From assembly GCA_045601245.1 (NCBI GenBank), contig JAZRZH010000046.1:1-19821 (forward strand): DNA of 19,821 nucleotides, given 5' to 3'. How positions within the stretch are numbered: the stretch's first letter is position 1; every line of letters starts with the position of its first letter. Under the pieces are notes generated by a model, which was not told where the DNA came from, did not search any database, and saw nothing but the letters and a program-made list of their open reading frames with translations. Shown here piece after piece: positions 1-6,814 of the stretch. The DNA is from Cacconaster sp045601245. GTDB taxonomy: Bacteria > Bacteroidota > Bacteroidia > Bacteroidales > UBA932. The position numbers and the translations under genes were made by a program.

Positions 1-50
1 ACAACCACGCTGGTCGTGCCACTACGGTTCTTCTTTCTGCGTACGAACAT
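1..50 (-). CDS. 5' end of an IS transposase (partial, runs off left edge)
   Basis: Reading leftward from the ATG at 50-48 gives MFVRRKKNRSGTTSVV, open to the window edge. This basic N-terminus with an R-S-G-T-T-S-V-V stretch matches what I know of the start of IS4-superfamily (IS1634-like) DDE transposases common in Bacteroidota. The catalytic domain is outside the window, so the family call rests on 16 residues only. An exact -7 box TACCTTTG lies at 62-55, only four bases before the ATG, so the transcript would be nearly leaderless. Whether the gene is intact cannot be judged. The outer end of the insertion sequence should lie somewhere between 63 and about 290, but I could not identify its terminal repeat. 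Confidence 0.55.
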   Translation of the reverse strand, partial: MFVRRKKNRSGTTSVV

Positions 51-54
51 AGGG

Positions 55-62
55 CAAAGGTA
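55..62 (-). promoter_or_regulatory. -7 promoter box of the transposase gene
   Basis: On the minus strand this reads TACCTTTG, an exact match to the Bacteroidota -7 consensus TAnnTTTG. The TTTG ends four bases before the transposase ATG. No clear TTTG -33 box sits at the usual 19-21 base spacing; the nearest candidate, CTTG at 89-86, is slightly too far away. Confidence 0.5.
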
Positions 63-167
63 CGCAAAATTCACCTTGCGTCACCCAAGTCACCCGACAC
101 CATTTTGTATATTATTGAGTTTGAGGAGGTTGTGAAAATGCAGAAAATTAGCTGTCAAAGTCAGGAA

Positions 168-201
168 ATGAAGGATGTCGAGAATCTCGATCATCCTTCA
201 T
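168..201. repeat. Near-perfect palindrome (about 15-bp arms)
   Basis: ATGAAGGATG at 168-177 is the reverse complement of CATCCTTCAT at 192-201. Inside, TCGAG (178-182) pairs with CTCGA (186-190) around AAT, leaving one unpaired T at 191. This is a strong hairpin on either strand with no T-tract directly after it, so it is not a canonical terminator. It lies between the insertion-sequence start and the DUF2007 gene and could be part of the insertion-sequence end, or an intrinsic-like stop for minus-strand transcripts. Confidence 0.6.
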
Positions 202-224
202 TCGTGTTAATCTGAGAGGCCTTC

Positions 225-270
225 GTGAGAGGCACCTTTTTCAGTGCCCTCGACTAAGCCACTCTTTTTT
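225..270. other. Hairpin plus T-run in the intergenic region
   Basis: GAGAGGCAC at 227-235 can pair with GTGCCCTC at 244-251 with one bulged base, around a CTTTTTCA loop. A run of eight T follows at 265-272 on the plus strand. The distance between stem and T-run is longer than in a standard intrinsic terminator, and no plus-strand gene ends here, so its role is unclear. On the minus strand the same stem lies downstream of the DUF2007 stop codon and could help end that transcript. Confidence 0.3.
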
Positions 271-294
271 TTGTATGTCGAAGCCGCGCTGGGA

Positions 295-504
295 TTATTC
301 CCCTGCAATCAGGCTTTCAGCAGCCGCTCTGTCTTCGGGATTAACCACCACCTTGATGCTCGATACGCTGTTGAAGCACGGGTAGGCTGAAACCTCGCCG
401 ATGACTTCGGCATCGATGCCGTTGGCTATCAGCATCTCCCGGGTGATGTGGGCGACAGCCGCGTCATTGAATTCGGCGACGGTTACCAGAGATTCTCCTT
501 TCAT
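295..504 (-). CDS. DUF2007 small domain protein
   Basis: A 69-aa protein beginning MKGESLVTVAEFNDAAVAHI and ending in an acidic/alanine-rich helix with V-V-V-N-P-E-D at about 53-58. The opening 'LVTVAEF...A..A.I....L...GI.A.V' and the closing 'V.V...D...A..L' pattern are the hallmarks of DUF2007 (putative signal-transducing domain), a small ferredoxin-like fold usually 65-80 aa long, so this is a complete single domain. Its molecular role is not established. The ATG at 504-502 overlaps the stop codon of the hydrolase upstream by four bases (ATGA), so the two are probably translationally coupled. No membrane segment or signal peptide is seen. Confidence 0.75.
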   Translation of the reverse strand: MKGESLVTVAEFNDAAVAHITREMLIANGIDAEVIGEVSAYPCFNSVSSIKVVVNPEDRAAAESLIAGE

Positions 505-1070
505 TTCTTGAATGCGCTTATGATCTGCCTGTTGCTGTAGGCATCGGCACCGTAGCAGGTCTTGAGGTATGCAAGACCGATATTGTAGTCCTCCTCCGTG
601 AATGCGTCGGTGGCCTCTTTGGCGACTACGACATTGTATCCGAGCTGGAATGCGTCAGCCGAGGTGTGGCGTACGCACATATGGGTATGGAGGCCGGTCA
701 TTATGACTGTCTTCACTCCGAGTTCCTTGAGGAGTATGTCAAGATCTGTCTGGAAGAAACCGCTGTAGCGGCGCTTCGGAACGATGAAATCCTTTTCGGA
801 TACCTTGAGCTCCGGGATGACTTCCGCGCCCGGTGTGCCCGCCATTGCGTGCTCGCCCCAGATTTCGAGCTCGCGGTCGATCTTTGGAAGGTGGGCGTCG
901 TTGCAGAAGATGACAGGTACGTCAGCCTTGCGTGCGGCATCGAGGAGCTTTGCTGTGGCAGGGACGATGGCTTTGCCTCTGTCGCAGGCGAGTGCACCTG
1001 TTACGAAATCATTGAGCATGTCTACCACGAGGATGGCCGGACGGTCGAGAGTGAGTTTTTTACAATTCAT
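501..1070 (-). CDS. Isochorismatase/nicotinamidase-like cysteine hydrolase
   Basis: A 189-aa cytosolic protein of the isochorismatase-like hydrolase superfamily, near the usual length of 180-210 aa. The catalytic triad is visible: Asp17 in VVDMLNDF, Lys99 in VPKRRYSGF and Cys132 in THMCVRHT. Asp58-x-His60 and His74 (WGEHAMAGTPG) are placed like the metal ligands of nicotinamidases, and G79-T-P-G is the usual cis-peptide region neighbourhood. This favours an amidase of the nicotinamidase type over a metal-free isochorismatase, but the substrate is not decided by the sequence. The start is supported by MNCKKLTLDRPAILVVD, where the first beta-strand begins directly. The gene runs into the DUF2007 gene through an ATGA overlap. 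Confidence 0.85.
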   Translation of the reverse strand: MNCKKLTLDRPAILVVDMLNDFVTGALACDRGKAIVPATAKLLDAARKADVPVIFCNDAHLPKIDRELEIWGEHAMAGTPGAEVIPELKVSEKDFIVPKRRYSGFFQTDLDILLKELGVKTVIMTGLHTHMCVRHTSADAFQLGYNVVVAKEATDAFTEEDYNIGLAYLKTCYGADAYSNRQIISAFKK

Positions 1071-1124
1071 TTTTCAATAGTTTTAAGATGTTGCGATAAT
1101 AATATCAAATCCCTTGCCAAACTT

Positions 1125-1288
1125 AGAATCTGTTTTGAAATGATTCAGTTTTTCTATTACATATCTTTTTCGCTGTTTTCGCAGTATTCCTCAGTTACAA
1201 TGGCACCCCATTGCTCCTTCGTAATCTTGTGAAAACATCTGAAAAATCTACAATAATATCTTAAATCAATCATTTCAAAACAGATTCT
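1125..1288. repeat. MITE-like repeat, copy 1 (164 bp)
   Basis: The element is bounded by perfect 21-bp terminal inverted repeats: AGAATCTGTTTTGAAATGAT plus T at 1125-1145, and its exact reverse complement at 1268-1288. A second copy of identical length lies at 1892-2055 in the same orientation, with about 20 mismatches and no gaps by eye. Inside is a small hairpin, CAATGG at 1198-1203 with CCATTG at 1208-1213, kept in both copies. The last base of the repeat is also part of the stop codon (1290-1288) of the neighbouring hydrolase. A possible TTA target duplication flanks this copy if the ends are drawn one base inward. No transposase is encoded, hence the MITE label. Confidence 0.8.
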
Positions 1289-1875
1289 TATTCCCGCTCT
1301 GCACCGGTCAGGATTTCGCGAGCAAGCGGTGCCACGACGGTGCGCAGGACCTTGTCGTTAAGACGGTGCTCACCGTCGAATCTGGTGGCTTTGGAATAGT
1401 GCTTCTTGAAGAGGTCATAAGTGCTGACCGTGGTGTCGTGGATGCCGAAGAGCCCCCAGGTGTTCTCCAGGTCGAAGGGCGTGATGCCCTCGAACTGGTG
1501 GCGTTCCATCGCGTCAAAATTCTTTATGATATCGCGTGTGATGCGGAATTCCTTCTGGTTGTCCTTCCTTCCGTTGAGGAACTTATACGTGCCGGTGCGG
1601 AGGAGCTTGCTCAATTTGGACATATTGAACGCAGGGTTGACGCAGATTTTCGGGTATCCGTGCATCTGCTGCGCGTACATTCCGCCCATTGAGGTGCCGA
1701 TGATCAGGTCCGGCTTCTCCTGTGCCACAAAATCCCTGAGCCAGGGCAGGGCCTCGGCGGGGTCCACCGGGATGTCCGGTGCGATGATCTCGTGTTCAGG
1801 CATAAGCTTGCGGAGACATTCTGCTGTTCCGGTGGCGCCGGACGAGGCGAATCCGTGGAAATAGATGATTTTCAT
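1288..1875 (-). CDS. YqiA/YcfP-type alpha/beta hydrolase
   Basis: A 195-aa single-domain alpha/beta hydrolase resembling the YqiA/YcfP (UPF0227) esterase group. The first strand gives MKIIYFHGFASS, with the HGF oxyanion element. The nucleophile is Ser62 in GTSMGGM, the acid is probably Asp147 in FGIHDTTV and the base His170 in FDGEHRLND. The protein is soluble, with no signal peptide, so it probably acts in the cytoplasm on small esters; the substrate is unknown. The gene is a monocistron enclosed by two copies of a MITE-like repeat: copy 1 overlaps its stop codon and copy 2 begins 17 bases before its ATG and may supply part of its promoter. Confidence 0.8.
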   Translation of the reverse strand: MKIIYFHGFASSGATGTAECLRKLMPEHEIIAPDIPVDPAEALPWLRDFVAQEKPDLIIGTSMGGMYAQQMHGYPKICVNPAFNMSKLSKLLRTGTYKFLNGRKDNQKEFRITRDIIKNFDAMERHQFEGITPFDLENTWGLFGIHDTTVSTYDLFKKHYSKATRFDGEHRLNDKVLRTVVAPLAREILTGAERE

Positions 1876-1883
1876 ATTCTGTA

Positions 1884-1916
1884 CAAATATAAGAATCTGT
1901 TTTGAAACAATTCAAT
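1884..1916 (-). promoter_or_regulatory. Promoter of the hydrolase gene, partly inside the repeat
   Basis: On the minus strand, TATATTTG at 1891-1884 is an exact TAnnTTTG box. ATTG at 1916-1913 sits 21 bases upstream, a three-of-four match to the TTTG -33 box, and lies inside repeat copy 2. The -7 box ends eight bases before the ATG at 1875, so the leader would be only a few bases long. Confidence 0.45.
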
Positions 1917-2055
1917 TATTCTTTTACGTATCTTTTCCGCTGTTTCCGCATTATTTCTCAGTTACAATGGAACCCCATTGCGCCTTCGCAATCCTGTGAA
2001 AACATCTGGAAAATCTCCAGTAAAATCTTTAATTAATCATTTCAAAACAGATTCT
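1892..2055. repeat. MITE-like repeat, copy 2 (164 bp)
   Basis: This is a same-length, same-orientation copy of the repeat at 1125-1288, alignable from end to end without gaps. Its left terminal repeat (AGAATCTGTTTTGAAACAAT) differs from the right one by two of 21 bases, so it looks slightly older or more drifted than copy 1. The inner hairpin CAATGG/CCATTG is conserved. It fills most of the gap between the divergent hydrolase and rmuC genes. No clear target duplication is seen here. Confidence 0.8.
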
Positions 2056-2095
2056 GATTCATTAATCGGGGATAATTGCTAAATTTACAATTATT

Positions 2096-3481
2096 ATGAC
2101 ACCTCTTGTACTGACTATAATCATTGCCGCCGCAGCCGCTGTCCTGACTTTTGTCCTGACCTTTATCATAGTGAATTCCCGCGCCAGGGTGAACCTTGCC
2201 GGACGTGATGCCCGCATTGTCGCGATGGAGGCTTCCGCCGCGGAAAAGGAGGAGGTGGCCAACAGAATGAGAACCGATCATCTGGCTGAGATGACCGGGC
2301 TCAAGGAGGACTGGCGACGCGAAGTGGCGGAGCTGAAGGCGGCGCACAAATCGGAGCTCGACAATCTTCGCAATGTACAGGAAGAGCAGTTGCGCACCGT
2401 TGTGGCCGGCGTGCGTAATGAATTGAAGCTTGAGTATGAGGAGTCCCTCAAGTCCAAGAAATCCGAACTGAGCGAAGGGAATAAATCCGAAATGGAGAGC
2501 ATCCTCAAGCCTCTGAAAGAGAGTATCGAAGGGATGCGCAAGGCGATGCGGGACAATGCCAGTGAGCATCTCCGTACCACTACCGAGCTCCGCAGTCAGT
2601 TGGAACAGGCGGTCAAGGATATGGGTGCAACTACCGCAGCTATCGGCGCGAAGGCTGATGACCTCTCAGCAGCGCTGAGCGGACGGCCTAAGATGCAGGG
2701 TAATTGGGGCGAGACAATGCTTGATGACATACTTGCACGAGAAGGGTTGACCAGAGGCATTCATTACACCCGCGAGGATGCCCGCGATGACAACAGCCGT
2801 CCGGATTTTATACTGCATTTCAAGGATGGCGGGGATGAGAAGGACCTTATTGTGGATTCCAAGGTCTCGCTGACCGCATTTGTGCGCTATGTCAATGCAG
2901 AAGACGATAATGAGCGTGCGGCGGCGCTTGACGAACATATCCGCAGCATACGCCGCCATATCGACGAACTCTCGCGCAAGGAGTATGCAAAAAAAGTGGA
3001 CGCAGGGAAGATGTTTACCGGACAGGTGCTGATGTTTATGCCGATTGACCGCGCATTCCGCCTGGCCCTCGACAGCGAGCCGATGCTATGGCAGGAGGCT
3101 TATCAGAAAGGCGTCCTCATCGCTACCGAACAGACTATAATGCCATTCCTGAAGATTCAGCAGATCACCTGGAATAAATTCCAGCAGGATACAAATATGC
3201 AGGAAATGGTCGCTGCGGCACAGAATATGATAGACAGGGTTGCGGATTTCTATGACGGATACAGGGATCTCGGCAAGAAACTCAAGTCCGTTTGCCAGGC
3301 GTATGACGGCGGTATCACAAAACTTGAGGACAACGGCCGCAGCATCACAACCGCAGCGAAGAAGGTAATGCAGTTCGGTGTCAGACGCAGCAAGGGCAGG
3401 TTGTTCGAGACTCCGTCAGGCAAACTTGCTGGGGATCACACCGTCTCCGAAGAGGAATCTCAGGACAATCAAAACAATTGA
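2096..3481 (+). CDS. rmuC: RmuC family protein
   Basis: A 461-aa protein matching RmuC, a predicted nuclease-like protein that limits recombination at inverted repeats in E. coli. Residues 2-26 form one membrane anchor (TPLVLTIIIAAAAAVLTFVL...). Residues about 30-190 are a charged coiled coil. The RmuC domain follows with QGNWGETMLDDILAREGL, then F-I-L-H-F and DLIVDSKVSLTAFVRY, MFMPID, and GVLIATEQTIMPFL. The aspartate and lysine in IVDSKVS are the nuclease-fold-like signature. Length is normal. The start ATG is the only one that keeps the anchor, and a near-match to the -7 box (TAAATTTA, 2080-2087) lies eight bases upstream. Its TGA overlaps the TTG start of the next gene. Confidence 0.92.
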   Translation: MTPLVLTIIIAAAAAVLTFVLTFIIVNSRARVNLAGRDARIVAMEASAAEKEEVANRMRTDHLAEMTGLKEDWRREVAELKAAHKSELDNLRNVQEEQLRTVVAGVRNELKLEYEESLKSKKSELSEGNKSEMESILKPLKESIEGMRKAMRDNASEHLRTTTELRSQLEQAVKDMGATTAAIGAKADDLSAALSGRPKMQGNWGETMLDDILAREGLTRGIHYTREDARDDNSRPDFILHFKDGGDEKDLIVDSKVSLTAFVRYVNAEDDNERAAALDEHIRSIRRHIDELSRKEYAKKVDAGKMFTGQVLMFMPIDRAFRLALDSEPMLWQEAYQKGVLIATEQTIMPFLKIQQITWNKFQQDTNMQEMVAAAQNMIDRVADFYDGYRDLGKKLKSVCQAYDGGITKLEDNGRSITTAAKKVMQFGVRRSKGRLFETPSGKLAGDHTVSEEESQDNQNN

Positions 3482-4026
3482 AAGTGAAAGCAGAAGTAAT
3501 ACCATATCTTAAAAGACTCTTGAAATATTCCGCATCCACGCTTCTGGGTACGGCTACGGATACCATCGTGCTCTGGGTATTTTCAAGATTCGTATTCAAG
3601 ACTTATACTTTGAGATATGTCGTATCCCCGATGATTTCCTTCGAATGTGCGGTCTTCGTCAATTTCGTGATGGCGTATTTCGTGGTATGGAAGAGCCGTA
3701 TCACAACCCGTTCCACAAAGTCATTCTTCAAGCACTATCTCGGCTACAATGCCTCCAATACAGGCATCTTCATCATCAAGCTCGGTGTGCTGCTGCTTAT
3801 CGAGCGGCTCTCGGGATGGCCTCCGGTACTCTGTAATATCATCGCCCTCACGATAACCGGTTTCGGCAATTTCGCTGTCAACGAGTGGGTGATCTTCAGG
3901 GTTAAAAATACAAAAGCCGACTCGAAAGCCGGCATTGTAGAAGAGTTGCAGTCTGCGGATCCGTCACAATCAGCGGCTACCGCCGCCAAAGCCGCCGCCG
4001 CTGAAGCCGCCGCCACCACCGAATGA
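3478..4026 (+). CDS. GtrA family membrane protein with an Ala-rich tail
   Basis: A 182-aa polytopic protein with four membrane segments, at about 15-36 (SASTLLGTATDTIVLWVFSR), 45-70, 85-106 and 112-140 (ending NFAVNEWVIF). This pattern, and the conserved final N-x-x-W-V-F-like stretch, fits the GtrA family of small proteins linked to export of lipid-linked sugars or cell-surface polysaccharide synthesis. The start is TTG at 3478, overlapping the rmuC stop (TTGA); the in-frame GTG at 3484 is an alternative. The family normally ends near residue 145. The extra 37-40 residues here are low-complexity Ala-rich and are encoded opposite the glycine-rich end of the convergent gene, so they are probably not a selected domain. 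Confidence 0.82.
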   Translation: MKVKAEVIPYLKRLLKYSASTLLGTATDTIVLWVFSRFVFKTYTLRYVVSPMISFECAVFVNFVMAYFVVWKSRITTRSTKSFFKHYLGYNASNTGIFIIKLGVLLLIERLSGWPPVLCNIIALTITGFGNFAVNEWVIFRVKNTKADSKAGIVEELQSADPSQSAATAAKAAAAEAAATTE

Positions 4027-5616
4027 GGTGAATCCTCCGTGGCCGCCGACTGATGACGCTGTCTGCGCCCTGACGACGGTGTTGGTGATGGAATTAGCCA
4101 TATTATTGGAGAGGAATACCACTCTGTTCATCGTCGGATAATCGCATCCCACCACCTCTTCGAAGGCCTGGGGATTGATATCCTTGAGTTCCTTCGCTAC
4201 CTTGTCGGCGATGCCGTACAATGCTGCGAAGATGATGTAGTCCTGCCAGAGGGCCACCTCCTGCGATGCGCGCTGCTCTATGAGGGTGAAGTCCTTCAGG
4301 TACTGCTCGAATCCGATGACGCGGCGGGCGTTGGCCTGTCCTTCGTCGCTCAGCCTTGCGCTTGCGGCATATCCGTCTTCGCGCAGGCAGTTGGAGCCTT
4401 CAGATGTCAGGCTGTTGCTCCAGTTGATGACCCGCTTGTTGTGGAACCTTGACCACCTTGAGAACTCCTTGTCCTGAAGGATCTGATCGGATCCGCTGGC
4501 CTCATGCATCATTGCATAGAGTTCGCGTTCCGGACCGCGGAGTGCGGACTGGTCCTTGGCGTCATTGAATGCCAGAGATACTTTGTCCTTGGCGTCCTTC
4601 GTCATCGTGATGTAGCCGTCCTTGATCATCTTGAGGATAATGGCGCTCGCAATGGCGTTCGGCTTCGTGTTGAGGTTGCATTTCTCGAGGATGTAGCGGC
4701 TCTCGAAGAGATTGCCGTTGAACGGGATGCCGTGGTCATAGAGGATGTCCTTGATCTTCTCGACGCCGAAAAGGTTGAGGTTGCGTTTCTTCACCGCGCG
4801 CTTGGCGGCGAAGGCGGACAATCCCACGAATCCGGCGAAGATGGCGGCAAAGAACCCGAGGGTACGTCTTTCAGCCTTCTTGTCCCTGATGAAATCGTCA
4901 TACGAACTGCCTTCGAACGCGGCCTTCTTGACGCTTTCGAAATCCGTGTCCCTGACGCTCGTCGGTGAGAATATGCCCTTGCTGAACCTTGCAAGGACAA
5001 TTACCGAACTCTCGCGGATGAACTGTTCGTCGGATTCGGCTACAATGGCTCCGCCGGCCAGATTTATCTGTCCGTTGAAGCCGAAGCCCCAGATGCTGCA
5101 GTTGTCATCCGTGAAAGGTGTGCCATCCTTGCGGATGGTCACGCGGCAGTGCTTCGGACGAGCGGAAAGGCCCGGAGAGACAAGCTGCATATGGAATACA
5201 TCGTAATCCGTGAGCGCCTTGACTGTATTGCTCATAGTGTAGGTCACCGTGAAAAGATGGTATCCGTAGGTGCCCACACCCCAGCATATCTCGCATCCGT
5301 TGCTCTTGGAGACAATACCGCAGCGGCCTTCCTTCTCCCCGATGGAACGGTTGACGTCCCATTCTCCTTCATAGTAGAATTGTCTGCCGGTCTCATCGCT
5401 GACCGAAAGGTCGCTGATGCGTATGTCACCGAGGTTGTCGCGGACAAGGTACCACTCCGTGCCGGAGGCTACGATGACGTTCCATACCTCGACTATCCTG
5501 GCGCTGCCGTCGTCCTGAAGCGAGACATTGATGTCAATGTCATTGATTTCAGGCTCCCAGGCAAACGCGGCCAGCGATATCAGACAGGCTGCAAGTGTTG
5601 TGAAGAGTCTTCTCAT
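3970..5616 (-). CDS. DUF2207 membrane protein with glycine-rich tail
   Basis: A 548-aa exported membrane protein. Residues 1-19 are a signal peptide (MRRLFTTLAACLISLAAFA, probable cleavage before WEPEI). Residues about 22-240 match the DUF2207 extracytoplasmic domain (IDINVSLQDDGSARIVEVWNV). A membrane segment follows at about 252-272 (FFAAIFAGFVGLSAFAA), then a cytoplasmic region with a winged-helix-like stretch (ILKMIKDGYITM). A second hydrophobic stretch occurs near 460. The C-terminus is almost pure Gly/Phe/Ser and ends GGGFGGGSR. Its function is unknown; it is regularly found beside lemA, as here. Its ATG shares one base with the lemA stop (TGATG). The last 57 bases overlap the convergent GtrA gene. 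Confidence 0.85.
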   Translation of the reverse strand: MRRLFTTLAACLISLAAFAWEPEINDIDINVSLQDDGSARIVEVWNVIVASGTEWYLVRDNLGDIRISDLSVSDETGRQFYYEGEWDVNRSIGEKEGRCGIVSKSNGCEICWGVGTYGYHLFTVTYTMSNTVKALTDYDVFHMQLVSPGLSARPKHCRVTIRKDGTPFTDDNCSIWGFGFNGQINLAGGAIVAESDEQFIRESSVIVLARFSKGIFSPTSVRDTDFESVKKAAFEGSSYDDFIRDKKAERRTLGFFAAIFAGFVGLSAFAAKRAVKKRNLNLFGVEKIKDILYDHGIPFNGNLFESRYILEKCNLNTKPNAIASAIILKMIKDGYITMTKDAKDKVSLAFNDAKDQSALRGPERELYAMMHEASGSDQILQDKEFSRWSRFHNKRVINWSNSLTSEGSNCLREDGYAASARLSDEGQANARRVIGFEQYLKDFTLIEQRASQEVALWQDYIIFAALYGIADKVAKELKDINPQAFEEVVGCDYPTMNRVVFLSNNMANSITNTVVRAQTASSVGGHGGFTSFGGGGGFSGGGFGGGSR

Positions 5617-6167
5617 CAGATCTTCATTGAAGGCATTTCAGTCTTGCCCTGAGGCTCCTGGAGATAATCCTTGGCTGCGAATCCGAGGATGCTGGCAGCG
5701 ATTGAGTCAGGGAACTGACGGACGATCTTGTTGTACTTGGTGACAGTGTCATTATATACCATACGGCTCATACGGACCTGGTTTTCATAGGTATTGACGC
5801 TGTCCATAGCCTTGCCGTAGTTTTCATTGGCCTTGAGGTCCGGATACTGCTCGACTGCGATGTTGATCTGCTTCATAGCATTGTTGATGGCCTCTTCCTG
5901 TGCATTCACATCAGCCGCGGTGCTTTCACGGCCGAGGTTCTTGCGCATTGCGATGACGTCCTTCAATGTGTTGTACTCGTGCTCATTGTATGACTTCACG
6001 AGTTCGACGAGGGCTGTCAGGGCATCCCAACGGCTGTTCTGCTGTACGCCAATCTGGCTCATTGCATTCTTGCAGAGTTCGTCCTGACTTACAAGTTTCC
6101 TCTGTGCTCCGATAAACCACACTACGATGAGTGCGACGATAATGATGATGATAAGTGTTGTTGACAT
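5616..6167 (-). CDS. lemA: LemA family protein
   Basis: A 183-aa protein with one N-terminal membrane segment (about 4-22, LIIIIIVALIVVWFIGAQR) followed by the helical LemA domain. The recognisable parts are RKLVSQDELCKNAMSQIGVQ, DALTALVELVKSYNEHEYNT, and NENYGKAMDSVNTYENQVRMSR....YN..V..YN..V..FP. The length is normal. LemA forms a membrane-anchored three-helix bundle; its role is not well defined. The gene sits 11 bases after nth and runs directly into the DUF2207 gene with a one-base stop/start overlap, so the two are probably translated together, consistent with a joint envelope function. Confidence 0.92.
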   Translation of the reverse strand: MSTTLIIIIIVALIVVWFIGAQRKLVSQDELCKNAMSQIGVQQNSRWDALTALVELVKSYNEHEYNTLKDVIAMRKNLGRESTAADVNAQEEAINNAMKQINIAVEQYPDLKANENYGKAMDSVNTYENQVRMSRMVYNDTVTKYNKIVRQFPDSIAASILGFAAKDYLQEPQGKTEMPSMKI

Positions 6168-6178
6168 GATAAGTTTGT

Positions 6179-6814
6179 TTATTGTTTTGAATTCTTTTTG
6201 AAATGGTCACAGTATTGCGCAAGTCCGCATATCCCGCATTGCGGCTTCTGCGACTTGCAGATGTGGCGTCCGTGAAGCAGCAGCCAGTGATGCGCCTTCG
6301 GCCTTATATCGGCCGGGATGCCGGCTGTCAGGTCCTTTTCCACAGCCAGGACATTTCCGCCCTTCGAGAGGCCGAGCCTGCGTGAAATCCTGAACACGTG
6401 AGTGTCCACCGCGATGACCGGCTTGTCGAACATTATCGCACCGATGACATTCGCTGTTTTGCGCCCGACGCCGGGAAGGGTCTGGAGTGCGTCGATGTCA
6501 TCGGGGACGATGCCGCCGAAGTCCGAGACGAGTTTCCTGGACATCTCGAGCAGATGGGCCGACTTGCTGTTGGGGTAGGAGACGCTCCTGACGTAACCCA
6601 ATATCTCCTCCTGTGTGGACGCTGCCATGTCCTGCGGGGTGGGGAAACGCTTGAAAAGGGCGGGGGTGACCATATTGATGCGCTTGTCGGTGCATTGCGC
6701 AGAAAGCATCACGGCTACAAGCAGTTCATATGAATTGGAATATACGAGTTCGCTCTCCGCAACGGGCATATTGGCTTGAAACCAAGCGATTATGTCTGAA
6801 TATTTCTTATTCAT
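6179..6814 (-). CDS. nth: Endonuclease III (DNA glycosylase/AP lyase)
   Basis: A 211-aa base-excision-repair enzyme that removes oxidised pyrimidines and cleaves the abasic site. The helix-hairpin-helix is LPGVGRKTANVI with catalytic Lys119, and the second catalytic residue is Asp137 in VDTHVFRISRRLGL. The [4Fe-4S] cluster ligands are intact: Cys186-x6-Cys193-x2-Cys196-x5-Cys202. The length matches the family. The ATG lies eight bases inside the end of ftsE, and lemA follows after 11 bases, which makes it the second gene of a four-gene minus-strand operon. Nothing suggests damage or transfer. Confidence 0.95.
   Translation of the reverse strand: MNKKYSDIIAWFQANMPVAESELVYSNSYELLVAVMLSAQCTDKRINMVTPALFKRFPTPQDMAASTQEEILGYVRSVSYPNSKSAHLLEMSRKLVSDFGGIVPDDIDALQTLPGVGRKTANVIGAIMFDKPVIAVDTHVFRISRRLGLSKGGNVLAVEKDLTAGIPADIRPKAHHWLLLHGRHICKSQKPQCGICGLAQYCDHFKKNSKQ

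Noticed and set aside
666..1232. Plus-strand open frame opposite the isochorismatase-like gene
   Set aside because: It runs antisense to a gene with a complete catalytic triad and then into the MITE-like repeat; it is a shadow frame.
1123..1290. TTA target duplication as proof of recent transposition of the repeat
   Set aside because: TTA can be drawn on both sides of copy 1, but copy 2 shows TAA and TGA at the same positions, and three AT-rich bases can match by chance.
4504..5652. Several long plus-strand open frames opposite the DUF2207 gene
   Set aside because: All are antisense to one continuous coding frame with signal peptide and membrane segments; none shows a domain.
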